From assembly GCF_026262505.1 (NCBI RefSeq), contig NC_067205.1, positions 1,550,001 through 1,614,000 of the forward strand: DNA of 64,000 bases, in the 5' to 3' direction. Every line of letters starts with the position of its first letter. Position 1 is the stretch's first letter. The DNA comes from Trichomonas vaginalis G3 (taxonomy: Eukaryota > Parabasalia > Trichomonadida > Trichomonadidae). The position numbers were made by a program, and so were the translations under genes. This document shows positions 44,370-53,746 of this stretch, in pieces. The notes under the pieces were generated by a model. It made no database searches, had not been told where the DNA came from, and saw only the letters and a program-made list of their open reading frames with translations.

Positions 44370-44622
44370 CTGCAAAGTTTTAGCTCTTATCTCTAACAAA
44401 AAATTAATTTTTAAAAAAAAGACCGAATACGTTTCACAGCGAGAAAAAAATAAAAGGCAAGATAGAATTTTCTATATATAAAGAAGTTGTTTACCGAGTT
44501 TTAGCTCTTATCTCTAACAAAAAATTAATTTTTAAAAAAAAGACCGAATACGTTTCACAGCGAGAAAAAAATAAAAGGCAAGATAGAATTTTCTAGACAT
44601 AAAGAAGTTGTCTACCAAGTGT
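44370..44622 (-). repeat. ~120-bp tandem repeats, DDE-5 (2 units)
   Basis: Same unit as elsewhere. Confidence 0.8.
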
Positions 44623-45030
44623 CAGTTGTTACTTCTTCTCAATACTGATATAAAATAAAAATCTTTATTATTTATTTAACCTTTATTGTTTCATTAAACT
44701 TCATTTATTTTATATTATAGTTTTATTCTTTTAGCTACTTGTAAAATAATCTAATTTTATATCATCATTTTACCGGATTATTCTTCAGTACATCGATTGT
44801 GTATCTAAAATAATATCATTATCCTTATTCTGTTTTTTCCAAAATTCTTTTAAATGTCTTTTTTGGTTAGATTACTTTATACTTTTTTACTTTTATTTTT
44901 TTAATTTCAAAAAAAAATTTGGTGATTGTTCTATTCTGTTACAATGTGCATTATCATATTCTAATGAATTATTCATTACATACATTTAAAAAAACTTGTT
45001 AAAAATGAAATTAAAAAATTATGTTTATTA

Positions 45031-45813
45031 TTACGCTGTGAATGTGTCAACAGCGGTCATGCCTATATCTGTATCCCATATTTGCCACAACCTTTCTGTA
45101 TCTGCATTTGTGTATTTCGGTTTCAGCTGATACATTTGATTTGGCGTGTAATTTGTTCCAGTTAATGGATTAATTGGGAGATCTTCATGCGGTGTGTTAT
45201 TATTGTACTCCCAAATAAAGGCAGGAATAGCCTGAATGCTTTGGCAGCGCTCCAATGTCGGCCAGAATCTCTCAATCTTCCCATTTTGGTAGGGAGAATG
45301 AGAGTCTGTATGCCGCCATTGGACGCCCCAAAGATCAAGTAGATCTTGAAAGGCGCCCCTATTTTCTGAACCGTTGTCGGTCCAGAAACAATAAGGGGCG
45401 CCAAATTCAATGAAGGCGGAAGCTGCAACGTTCGCTGTCGTCGCTGCCAGCATATCTGGTATTTGTATACACGCTAGGACTTTGCGGCTAAAATCGTCGA
45501 TTATGCCATAAATATACTGGCCACGAACACCCCTAAAATAATGAACATCTGCGTGCCAGATAAGATTGGGTGAAAGCGCCCAATATCTTACTGCTGTTTC
45601 TGGCCCGGCATGCTCTAATCGCGTCTTGGTGAAATGATTTTCTTTGAAGTATCTGCGTACTTCTCTATAAGATACATCAATTTGTTGTAATTTCAAACGT
45701 TTCCATTGTTTTGTTTGACCACAGGGAAAGGCCCAGTGGTCATGTATCACAGCAAGAGCTTTGATTTGGTCGTAGGGATTGACCCTACGACCTTTCTTGC
45801 CTTTAGGCAATGG
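45031..45813 (-). pseudogene. DDE-5 transposase, 5' part removed
   Basis: Encodes residues from about 65 to the end of the 324-residue protein, with all three catalytic acids and a clean C-terminus. The N-terminal DNA-binding part is cut off by Maverick A at 45814. By chance the frame stays open about 23 codons into the Maverick end, up to 45882, with an ATG, so a chimeric open frame of 283 codons exists. Lacking the N-terminal domain, it would not be expected to transpose the element. Confidence 0.85.
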
Positions 45814-46037
45814 AGTTAGTATACAAGTCTCGTGTACTGTGGCACTGCGTTCCACCTTACCCAATACTTGTGAATTTGACACTTTACAAAACCGTTAACG
45901 TATATTTTACAACACAAACGACAACACTAATTTAATCTTAAATATTTATAAAGCCGCCAACCACTTCACTAACGAACTCACTAATGTAAAAATAAACGTT
46001 CTCACTATCGTTCTCACTAACGACTTCACTAATGTTC
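45814..46037 (+). repeat. Maverick A terminal region
   Basis: Matches 3095-3312 in inverse with scattered differences. Contains GTGGCACTGCGTTCCACC close to the end and short CACTAACG-type repeats further in. Confidence 0.7.
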
Positions 46038-46322
46038 TCATAAATTTTCCTCAATATCTTCATCATCAGTGTTAACCCTATTGTAGTCATACTTGAAGCC
46101 ATAAACTTTCTCTAACTTCTTAACGTACAATTTACATAACTTACCTTCGTCATCATATGGTTTAATGATATAACTATTTCTATCTTTATACACAGTCAAT
46201 GAAAAGTCAACTGGTCTCGGATGTATTTGAAAGAACATGTTATGCTCAGGAAGGAAGAATAAATGTTTAAATGTATGTTTGTTATACTGTGGAATTCGAA
46301 TGAGTTGCTTTTGTTCTGTCAT
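46038..46322 (-). CDS. Maverick A 94-residue protein, unknown
   Basis: Same protein as at 2810-3094. It begins MTEQKQLIRIPQYNKH, is aromatic-rich in the first third and ends with an acidic tail. TTTTTATTTGGATGTAAATG precedes it on the minus strand. Being intact in both copies and first from the terminus, it may be a conserved end gene of this Maverick family. No function can be given. Confidence 0.55.
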   Translation of the reverse strand: MTEQKQLIRIPQYNKHTFKHLFFLPEHNMFFQIHPRPVDFSLTVYKDRNSYIIKPYDDEGKLCKLYVKKLEKVYGFKYDYNRVNTDDEDIEENL

Positions 46323-46420
46323 TTACATCCAAATAAAAATTTTCAGTAAATAAAAAATAAACTTAAAATTAATGATATCACCACCCTCACACGTATGAAA
46401 ACATAGCGCAAAAATAAATT

Positions 46421-46475
46421 TAGGTGAAGTGGTGAATCTCACCTTTTTTTCACCTCTTTTTTCACCCTTGAATTC
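46421..46475. repeat. GGTGA iteron cluster 1 (Maverick A)
   Basis: AGGTGAAGTGGTGAATCTC followed by ACC(T)n-linked TCACC repeats that can form a hairpin. Absent from the equivalent gap of A' (2741-2809). Confidence 0.65.
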
Positions 46476-46985
46476 ATTGCTTTATAACTCTCTTCCTTGG
46501 TTTCTTTTTAGTTGCTTTCTTCACGTCTGTCTCCAACTTGACTGTCTTTCTTCTTCGTCCGTAATGATACCAGTTACTTCCACCAGTCAATGGGTCAAAT
46601 GGTCTTTCGTAAGGGTTTCCATACATTCCATAGGGACCATACGGAAGAACTACTGGTGGAGGAAGAGTTCCATCGACTCTATTTAAATGCATTGTTTCAC
46701 CTTTCATCTGGTCATTAAAGTCTTTTTTGTTTTGCAAACTCATCGTCCTTTCCTAAAGCATTTTCTGACTCAGTCGCAACCAAATTGGATGCTTTATTTA
46801 TGAGCCCTATTTTATTTAATCTTAACTTCTTTGCAACCCAGCCTCCAATCTTCCTTTATTTGCATCTAATGTCTTCGAAACCCTTCCTCCACTCATTTTA
46901 TTTACTGCGTCATAAGCCCAAGTGCTTTTGCTCCAAATGCTAATGCTTTTGTTCCCATTGCGCCTAAAGCTGCCCAAGCTACCAT
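46474..46985 (-). pseudogene. Maverick A basic amphipathic virion protein
   Basis: Counterpart of the whole 175-residue gene at 2213-2740, with the same Ala-rich start and basic KKATKKKPRKRV tail. Broken, with about three breaks. Abuts the next minus-strand gene stop-to-start. Confidence 0.6.
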
Positions 46986-47210
46986 TTACACCATATTAAA
47001 ATCATCTCTCTTCAATATTATCTCATAAAAGTTCTCGTTACTGGAGAAAGTCAATGAAACATAAACATTCTCACGGGCTTCGCCCTCACCGCTTTGCGGT
47101 CTATCTAACTTCTTTCTTATATCATCTATTCGCTTCAAAATGTCTGAACAATTGCTAACATCTTCTACAACAGTTATTTCATCATGAATGACCTTCAAGA
47201 ACAAGCTCAT
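46986..47210 (-). CDS. Maverick A 74-residue protein with hairpin module
   Basis: Nearly identical to 1988-2212, whole. The hairpin module reads PQSGEGEAREN here. It has perfect second-stem pairing (GGGC/GCCC) where A' has one mismatch. Its start codon directly follows the stop codon of the capsid-like gene upstream, and its own stop abuts the next start, so three genes run head to tail with no spacer. Function unknown. Confidence 0.55.
   Translation of the reverse strand: MSLFLKVIHDEITVVEDVSNCSDILKRIDDIRKKLDRPQSGEGEARENVYVSLTFSSNENFYEIILKRDDFNMV
47075..47100 (-). repeat. Paired hairpin module 7 (A)
   Basis: Minus strand: ACCGC, AAA, GCGGT, GA, GGGC, GAA, GCCC. Both stems perfect. Confidence 0.75.
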
Positions 47211-48092
47211 TTAATATGCTATTAAAATCATCTCAATAATGAGTCCATCCTTTCCATCTTTAGGTAGCACAACATCTTTCATTGAAGAAGGTTCGACAAG
47301 TCTTATGTTAAACTTACTGACAAAGTTTGTTATACTATAATGCTTCGGCGGCGAATACATGTAGTTTGAAAGACATAATATAGATTCTTCAGCAAATTCA
47401 CTTATACTGGATTTTATAACAATGTTCTCACGAGACCAAATACCACCAATTGACAATCTTGTAAGCAATCCTGCTGAACCTTCAACTGTAAACGTCGATG
47501 GTAACATTCCACGAAGGTCATCTATTGACATCGTTGAGTCACTGAATTTAAATATTTTCTTAAAGCAATCGTCATTATCTAACCATGCAATAGCTTTGAA
47601 GTTTTCATTCGAATATACATCTGCTTCATTAAATGTAAAACCTGACTTCTTTGCAGAGACGACTTTAAAATCTATTGAGTTTGTTTCAAAATTATATGCT
47701 ATGGTAACTTCTGAAGGTAATGGATGTCCTTCCGCAGTCAGTTGTTCTCTCACTACCGTTTGAAGCTTTGTGTTAAAAACTTTCATGTCATCTCCTGTGT
47801 CTAGGTTCACATACACAGCAATAGGAAAACTATCTTGCTTCTTTGTTTCATCATTATACCTCAAAACATTAAAGTTCTTCAATAATATTGTTCTTCCTGC
47901 TGGAATACTTCGAACCTGTCTGATTTCAATAGCTTTCTCACCTCCTACATACTCTACCCAGTGTCTTGGATATTCATAAGTATACTGACTTTCTTGAATT
48001 TTGGTTGGTTTCATCATAACGTGTTCATAGTATATCTTTATACTCTTGTCAGTTAGACTCGGTGCTATGTTCTGAATATTTCTGACTTGCAT
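47211..48092 (-). CDS. Maverick A minor capsid/penton-like protein
   Basis: Whole 293-residue frame from the ATG at 48092 (MQVRNIQNIAPSLTDK). It is beta-rich throughout, with NFNVLRYNDETKKQ, a PLPSEVTIAYNFET strand pair, and a C-terminal KFNIRLVEPSSMKDVVLP ... IIEMILIAY. The pattern, size and position opposite the packaging ATPase fit a minor capsid protein. The identity as penton is inferred from Polinton gene order, not from a recognised signature. Its start is 16 bp from the divergent ATPase start. Confidence 0.55.
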   Translation of the reverse strand: MQVRNIQNIAPSLTDKSIKIYYEHVMMKPTKIQESQYTYEYPRHWVEYVGGEKAIEIRQVRSIPAGRTILLKNFNVLRYNDETKKQDSFPIAVYVNLDTGDDMKVFNTKLQTVVREQLTAEGHPLPSEVTIAYNFETNSIDFKVVSAKKSGFTFNEADVYSNENFKAIAWLDNDDCFKKIFKFSDSTMSIDDLRGMLPSTFTVEGSAGLLTRLSIGGIWSRENIVIKSSISEFAEESILCLSNYMYSPPKHYSITNFVSKFNIRLVEPSSMKDVVLPKDGKDGLIIEMILIAY

Positions 48093-48108
48093 TTTTAATG
48101 GAGATAAA
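48093..48108. promoter_or_regulatory. 16-bp divergent promoter (Maverick A)
   Basis: TTTTAATGGAGATAAA between two opposed ATGs; identical in arrangement to 1089-1104. Confidence 0.5.
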
Positions 48109-48996
48109 ATGAAGCATTTAATACATGACGTAGATGAAGACATGAATGAAACTACAGACAAACTTAACTCTTCTCTCATTCTTCCTTTCAGTAAGGACTA
48201 TGAGTTCTGTTCAAATGGTGTGTATTTCTATTGTGGAAAGATGGGTTCAGGTAAGACATTTAACCTCATTCGTCATATACTCATAACAGAGCGTTTAGGA
48301 AACGACTCATATTATGACCAAATCATTATATCAGCAACTTCAGACTCTATGGACTCAACAGCGAAAACATTTATGTCAAAAGTTCAAGCCTCTGTCGTTA
48401 AAGTTCCAGACAGTGAACTCATTGAATTTCTTCAACGTTACATTCGACGTAAGAGGAAATATTATGCCATCGTTGAATTTATACAGTCAGGAATGCAAAA
48501 GACTTCTGAGGAGATGGAAAGAATTATTGACAAACACCACTTACGTCAGTACTCAGGAGTTTACGATATGAAACGACTTACAAACTACATTCTATCAAAA
48601 CTTTCAAAATACCCCTTCAAAAAGTATCCTTCAAACACTCTGCTCGTTTGCGACGACTTCGCCGGAAAAGGTTTAGTGTCAAAGCCTGACTCACCATTAG
48701 CTAACATCATTACTAAAGTCAGACATTACCACTTAACTGTAGCAATACTTATGCAAACATGGCGTTTCCTTGCTTTAAACATAAAACGTCTCATAACTGA
48801 CTTCGTTATCTTTCAAGGTTTCTCACGTTATGATATTGAACTCATTTGGAAACAGTCAGGTATAACATTACCTTTTGAAGAAATTTGGGAAGCATATAAG
48901 TCTCTCATCTCTCCTCGTTCATACCTTGAGATTCATATCATGACTAATACCATTAAAGTCAAAAATATTCCATGGGAACGACCAACATTGTTTTAA
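48109..48996 (+). CDS. Maverick A packaging ATPase
   Basis: Whole 295-residue frame, the same as in A'. Walker A GKMGSGKT at 43-50, Walker B-like LLVCDD near 178-183, then VRHYHLTVAILMQTW and the C-terminal FQGFSRYDIELIWKQSG block shared with the Maverick B ATPase. A32/FtsK-HerA family ATPases drive DNA into polinton-type capsids. No protein change from the A' copy was seen by eye, although a few silent differences exist, which suggests selection or very recent origin. The gene ends in a 4-bp overlap with the convergent gene. Confidence 0.88.
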   Translation: MKHLIHDVDEDMNETTDKLNSSLILPFSKDYEFCSNGVYFYCGKMGSGKTFNLIRHILITERLGNDSYYDQIIISATSDSMDSTAKTFMSKVQASVVKVPDSELIEFLQRYIRRKRKYYAIVEFIQSGMQKTSEEMERIIDKHHLRQYSGVYDMKRLTNYILSKLSKYPFKKYPSNTLLVCDDFAGKGLVSKPDSPLANIITKVRHYHLTVAILMQTWRFLALNIKRLITDFVIFQGFSRYDIELIWKQSGITLPFEEIWEAYKSLISPRSYLEIHIMTNTIKVKNIPWERPTLF

Positions 48997-49392
48997 AGTT
49001 TAACCTTCAATTGACTGATGGTAAACAAATTCCATGCATCTCTGTCGCCATTTCTGTTAATATTTTTGCTGTCATTCATATCATCCACTTCCCCATCCGT
49101 TACTTTTGAGGATATGCGTTAGAATAGCTGTTCTTAAATGAAGGCTTTTCACCTTTAGCGCATAAACTCTATAACTTTCTGCATACTTTATGTTTGAACC
49201 TCCTGAGCCATCATTGACATAAATTTTTATAGGCTTCCACCCTTTGTTCATGTTCCTGCTTCTTCCCTTAGCTCTTTTGTTCAGTAGTTCTACATCTTTA
49301 TACACAGCTCCTGTCTCAGTGAATTCAACAATATTTTCATTCGTTAGCTTTACATTCAAACCCTTGTCGAGTATATTGTTCATTTCATACAT
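48993..49392 (-). pseudogene. Maverick A virion-type protein, unknown
   Basis: Begins MYEMNNILDKGLNVKLTNEN; a basic stretch (KRAKGRSRNMNKGWKP) and KIYVNDGSGGSNIKYAESY follow. The C-terminal third is polar. It corresponds to the gene entering the window at 1. Between ATPase and a protein shared with Maverick B, it could be a structural or packaging accessory. Broken, with about one break. Confidence 0.5.
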
Positions 49393-49417
49393 ATAAAAGG
49401 TTTTTATTCTATATGAA
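49393..49417. promoter_or_regulatory. 25-bp divergent promoter
   Basis: ATAAAAGGTTTTTATTCTATATGAA between opposed starts, with T-tract and TATA-like parts. Confidence 0.45.
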
Positions 49418-50101
49418 ATGAGAAGCAAATCCATCTTAGCTGGTGCCGTTAATGTTCCAATTGAACCAACATCAAATGTTGACTCACGAACGACAAACAA
49501 TATTGTCATAAAGAACTATAGTTCGGAGTGTTTGAAAGAAAAAGAACCAGAACTGAAATCCGTGAATTTAAACTCAGCTTCAAACGCTAACGCTACATCA
49601 GATGTTAAGTTAGAGTATCCACCACTGGACCAAATTCTTTCAAGAGAAGCCAACGACAACCCTTACACAAATGTTCAAACAAATCCTTCAGATAACGTAG
49701 ACCATTACCTTCTTCAGTTATACCAAACAATTTTACTCAAAGACGATAAGAAGCTTTTGACAAATCTTATAAGCAAGAACCAAATAATTCTAACAAAGGA
49801 GGACCTTGAAAATGTTATATCACGAATAACAGGGAAACAATGTGTCATTGACTATCTCGACCCTGAAATCGAATGCTGTGGTCAAACGCCACCATTCATG
49901 AAAATAGGTAACATCCGCATCATTGAAACACCAGGAACTACAGGAGTTGAGTTTAAGTATAAATATTCGAACGAGTATACAAAACTTTCAACAGAATATA
50001 AAGCTTTGTTTGAAATATGTTTTAGTAAATTAAAGCAATTTGTAATATCTATCCAAAACTTCTTCAACAGTATCGAACTCATCTTCATAATGCAAACCTA
50101 A
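49418..50101 (+). CDS. Maverick A 227-residue protein with CCG motif
   Basis: Whole frame. The N-terminal ~85 residues are polar and Ser/Asn-rich with no fold apparent. The domain from about 90 matches the Maverick B gene at 19752-20388: LYQTILLKDDKKLLTNLI, a helix with NQIILTKEDLENVI, EIECCG, then strands and EYTKL. Conservation between two otherwise divergent Mavericks marks it as a core gene, probably of the particle. The 3' end overlaps the convergent gene at 50030 by about 70 bp. Confidence 0.6.
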   Translation: MRSKSILAGAVNVPIEPTSNVDSRTTNNIVIKNYSSECLKEKEPELKSVNLNSASNANATSDVKLEYPPLDQILSREANDNPYTNVQTNPSDNVDHYLLQLYQTILLKDDKKLLTNLISKNQIILTKEDLENVISRITGKQCVIDYLDPEIECCGQTPPFMKIGNIRIIETPGTTGVEFKYKYSNEYTKLSTEYKALFEICFSKLKQFVISIQNFFNSIELIFIMQT

Positions 50102-50299
50102 TCTTATTGACTTGGTGCAGTTTTCACTAACACAATATAGCGCTTTGCGCTCGGCGCCTTTGACGCCTTTTTCTGTTCTCTTGACTGACATAACTAACTC
50201 ATTTGTTTCATCAAACAGCAATAACCAAAGTTCATGACCTAATACATAACATTCATACTTTATATTTTTAGCTCTGAGTTCTCTTGTAAGCTGTTGCAT
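50030..50299 (-). CDS. Maverick A 89-residue protein, unknown
   Basis: MQQLTRELRAKNIKYECYVL..., a mixed alpha-beta small protein ending DTVEEVLDRYYKLL. The start codon lies inside the end of the upstream minus-strand gene, about 40 bp overlap. Residues near 47-57 (GVKGAERKAL) are encoded by a hairpin module at 50139-50167. Family not recognised. Confidence 0.5.
   Translation of the reverse strand: MQQLTRELRAKNIKYECYVLGHELWLLLFDETNELVMSVKRTEKGVKGAERKALYCVSENCTKSIRLGLHYEDEFDTVEEVLDRYYKLL
50139..50167 (-). repeat. Paired hairpin module 8 (A)
   Basis: AGCGC, TTT, GCGCT, C, then GGCGCC, TTT, GACGCC with one mismatched pair. Confidence 0.6.
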
Positions 50300-50751
50300 T
50301 TAATATTTTCTAAAAAGTCAACTTCAACAGTCATTCGCACTGGTGCCTTCAGTTCTACAGGCTCTCCTTGAAAGTCAACAAGTCTGAATTGCATGTCTTT
50401 CAAATTATGAGGACTAATGCGAACCCATTTACCTAAATGAGTTGCTATGACAGGAACGTTTGGAATGAACATTGAATTGACTGCATAACAGAAGGATTTA
50501 TATTCTACTGAACCTTTACTATTAACTCCTGAAATACCTGTGACATTAGCTATTTTTGACTCAATGTATAAACAATTACCATAACATACGTATGGAACAG
50601 ATTTCATCTCAATCGTTTTGTCAACACTTTTCAAAGGAAATGTCATATGGTATGCTCCCAGAAGCAATTGAACTCTATGACTCATTCGTGTTATCTTAAA
50701 CTCCTTCGCATAACTGAACTTCAAAACTCCTGCAATAAGTTTAACATTCAT
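50260..50751 (-). CDS. Maverick A minor capsid-like protein
   Basis: A 163-residue frame, MNVKLIAGVLKFSYAKEF, then beta-rich segments HRVQLLLGAYHMTFPL, YVCYGNCLYIESK and DMQFRLVDFQGEPVELKAP with a final VRMTVEVDF strand. The last two strands resemble the edge of viral jelly-roll proteins, and it fills the place of the Maverick B gene at 20443-20922. A minor capsid role is inferred. It overlaps the next gene by about 40 bp. Confidence 0.5.
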   Translation of the reverse strand: MNVKLIAGVLKFSYAKEFKITRMSHRVQLLLGAYHMTFPLKSVDKTIEMKSVPYVCYGNCLYIESKIANVTGISGVNSKGSVEYKSFCYAVNSMFIPNVPVIATHLGKWVRISPHNLKDMQFRLVDFQGEPVELKAPVRMTVEVDFLENIKCNSLQENSELKI

Positions 50752-50786
50752 TAAGTTTTCTTCGTTATCCTTGTTTATTGTAGTAT

Positions 50787-51035
50787 TTATGAGAGCGCAT
50801 TTAACACTCCAGCTAATGTTTCCATCTTATATTCTACATTATTGTGAAATCTTATTTCGTGCTTCTTTCCATCTATTTCAACTCCATGAAATCTGTTTCA
50901 TCTGTTATGACAAAAGTTGCGATAGTATTGAAGTCAACAACTCTGAAAGCAAGGCTTCATTCTGAGACCTAAGTTTGTTTGTAGCTTTACTGTCCCGTAT
51001 TCGTTTGGGTCTGTACTTTGCAAATAGAACAACAT
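50787..51035 (-). pseudogene. Maverick A small virion-type gene remnant
   Basis: Starts MLFYLQSTDPNEYG and ends with a VEIDGKKHEIRFHN-type segment and LNALS. Unknown. Broken, with about two breaks. Divergent from the fibre gene by 17 bp. Confidence 0.45.
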
Positions 51036-51052
51036 TTTATTCTCATTAAAAT
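51036..51052. promoter_or_regulatory. 17-bp divergent promoter
   Basis: TTTATTCTCATTAAAAT, closely like the TTTATCTCCATTAAAAA at 48093-48108 read on the other strand; contains TCATTA as in host initiators. Confidence 0.5.
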
Positions 51053-51640
51053 ATGAGTATTGCTGCATATGCGTATGAAGCTGACAGAGCTAAACGTTTA
51101 TATTTTGGTCAATACTCTCTCACACTTACTGACAAATATATTGTTATCAGTGATGGAAATACCGAGAAATACATAACATGGAAGGACTATGAAAAGTTTG
51201 ACCCTATTTTAACTCCATGTACAATGCCATTCATTGTAAATGGTGAAGTTGTCATGAAGAACGACACAACAGTATATAAGTCTGTATATGAAGCGTTAGA
51301 ATATATGTTGAATTATAATCCCGAAAGATTTGACCCAAGCACTACGTCATGTACAATGCCTTTTATTAAGGATGGTGAAATCGTAAGAGTTCCGGATTCA
51401 ACGGTTTACAACTGCTGTTCAAAACAGTTTACAAAACATTTTAGCGAATATCTTTAATTCAGAAACTACAGAAATAAAATTACCATATATAACAGATGCT
51501 AAAGAAATTAAATCAAAAACGACAACATTATTTACGTCACTTAATGATTTAATGACTTATATCATTAATATTCCTGCACCAACTACAGCATTTGATCCAA
51601 ACTCGACGGTTTGCAGTGTACCTTTCATAAAGTCGCAAAC

Positions 51641-51693
51641 GGACTCTTTGAGTCCTGAAGGTCTTTCAGACCGAAGCGACCAGGGCGAAGCCC
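51641..51693 (+). repeat. Triple hairpin module 9 (A)
   Basis: GGACTC-TTT-GAGTCC, GGTCT-TTC-AGACC and GGGC-GAA-GCCC in a row, inside the fibre locus. The last stem reads QGEA. Confidence 0.7.
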
Positions 51694-52370
51694 ATGACAG
51701 TTCATTAATTGTTTTTAAGGGATTCAACAGTTAATGAATCATTAAAGGCGTCATTAATGAAAATCATTGATTTTAACTCATTCACGAATACATATAATTC
51801 ATTCATTAATGTTTCATATGCTTCTAAAGAAGGTGAGCCAAAAACTATCGATAAAGCGGTGTATGAAATAAAAGCATCAACGACGAAATTGAATTCGTTA
51901 ACTTTTGACGGTGATAGTTTCGTTAATGACATAACATCGGGGAAAACAATTTTAACGAAAGAATATTTAAAATCTCATGTTAGTGAGTTCGTTGAAATTG
52001 AAAAAGAAGGTGGAATTAAGTTCGATCCACTGAATTTCATTTTCAGCTTAGCGAATGCGGGTGTTAGTTTCGCTGAATGGACAACTATACAGAGTGAAAT
52101 AAATGCAATATGGACGTTTTTGGGGTCAAAAGCGGGAATGGGTGAGCTTGTAAATGCTGCAAGAACATTAGGTGAAACAGGAAATTTTGTAGATGGTTTT
52201 AAAAGACTTGTTTCAAATGTTTTAACAAACACAAAGAAATTATTTAGATATACCATACATAACGGACGGATTTTCGAACAGGTAGCAACAAACCCTCCGG
52301 TTATGGCTGCGTTGATGATGGTTAGAGATATAAAACCACGTAACGACGGGAACGAAGAACATGAACAACA

Positions 52371-52403
52371 GAGCCCAACGGGCTCAGAGCCACATAGTGG
52401 CGA
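52371..52403 (+). repeat. Paired hairpin module 10 (A)
   Basis: GAGCCC-AAC-GGGCTC, AGA, GCCAC-ATA-GTGGC, GA. In the fibre frame it reads PTGSEPHSGED. Confidence 0.7.
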
Positions 52404-53185
52404 GGATACTGGTCGGGTTATTCAAGACATTAAAAACGTGTATCCTGAAGTTATTGATTTATTTAGAGGAGTTAATGATTCAATTTCAAAACATTCTATA
52501 ACCCTCGATGAAGAGAATAAATTAACAGATTATATATTCGTCATTATTGCAGAATTAATGAAGAGAATAAATGAAAAAGGAAATTGGTGATATCATATAA
52601 TGTCAGCGATGTAATGATGAAAGAAGAATTTTGACTCATTATTTACAAAACCGAAAACAGAATATAGTCTTTGACGTAATTACCGAATTAATGAAAAAGA
52701 TTAATGATAATAAGAGTTCTGGCGGAAGAGTTGAATTAGAAGTGAATGATGTTAATGAGAAATTAGCCGAAAAAGCAGATAAAAACCACGTTCATTATAT
52801 AACTTCAGACGAACAGATTATAACGGACTACCATGGATATTTAACACGAACTGAAGAAGTGAAGACAAAAAATGTTAATGAAAGAAGATATAAATACATT
52901 CGTGCTAAAGGTTATGACATAAGCTGTACTGTACAGTATGATGTAGCTAAAGCACCAGAAGCATTTGGTTATACCGGTGAAATTTATGCCTCTACTTTCA
53001 ATGTTAACGGTGTATTAGTTGAACCAAGATTTATGTTAAGAGTTAAGGCAAAAATAACGTTTGAAGATGCTATTAAAAGTAAAGCTGACAAAGTTGAACT
53101 CGAAGCAATGAACAAAGTTTTGAAATCTCATAAACACAACATCTCCGATATAAATGAACTTCAAGCTACATTAGACAGTAAAGCT

Positions 53186-53746
53186 GACAAGAACCATACA
53201 CATAAATCCTTCACTACTGTTAGAGCAGACGACATAATATTGAACTTTGACCTTGGTTCAAGTGCACCATTAGAAAATCCAAGTACAAGCGTAAAAGATA
53301 CACTAAACTCCTTAAATAGTAAATGTATGAACATTGAAGGTCATGTCAGAAACTTTGAAACACATGAACTACCAGCAATGTTAGATAAGAAAGCAGATAA
53401 GAACCATACACATGATTTCTTCACAACTGTTGGTATAGAAAGTATTGAAGGAATGGTTGAAGGAACTGGTGGGGATGCATTATATTGGAAACCTCCTAAC
53501 TTTCCACAAGGTTTAACATCGGAGGAAAACATAACGACGATGAAATACATTAGATGTAGAAATGTTTATGTCATGGAGGATGAAAATAATGTTAAATTCA
53601 CTGCTCAAGATTTATATGACAAGAAAGCAGACAAGAACCATACACATAAATCCTTCACTACTGTTAGAGCAGACGACATAATATTGAACTTTGACCTTGG
53701 TTCAAGTGCACCATTAGAAAATCCAAGTACAAGCGTAAAAGATACT
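53186..53746 (+). repeat. 117-bp exact repeat within fibre shaft
   Basis: 53186-53302 and 53630-53746 are identical by eye, encoding DKNHTHKSFTTVRADD and following residues. Internal duplication or gene conversion within the shaft. Confidence 0.75.

Larger units (their letters stand above)
43776..45813 (-). mobile_element. DDE-5: DDE transposon cut by Maverick A
   Basis: Starts with a duplicated 16-bp terminus (TGTTATAGACCGAAAA at 43776 and again at 43792), then the long inverted end, tandem repeats, 3' flank and the transposase gene, which stops at the Maverick A end at 45814. The rest of the element would lie beyond the Maverick. Confidence 0.85.
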
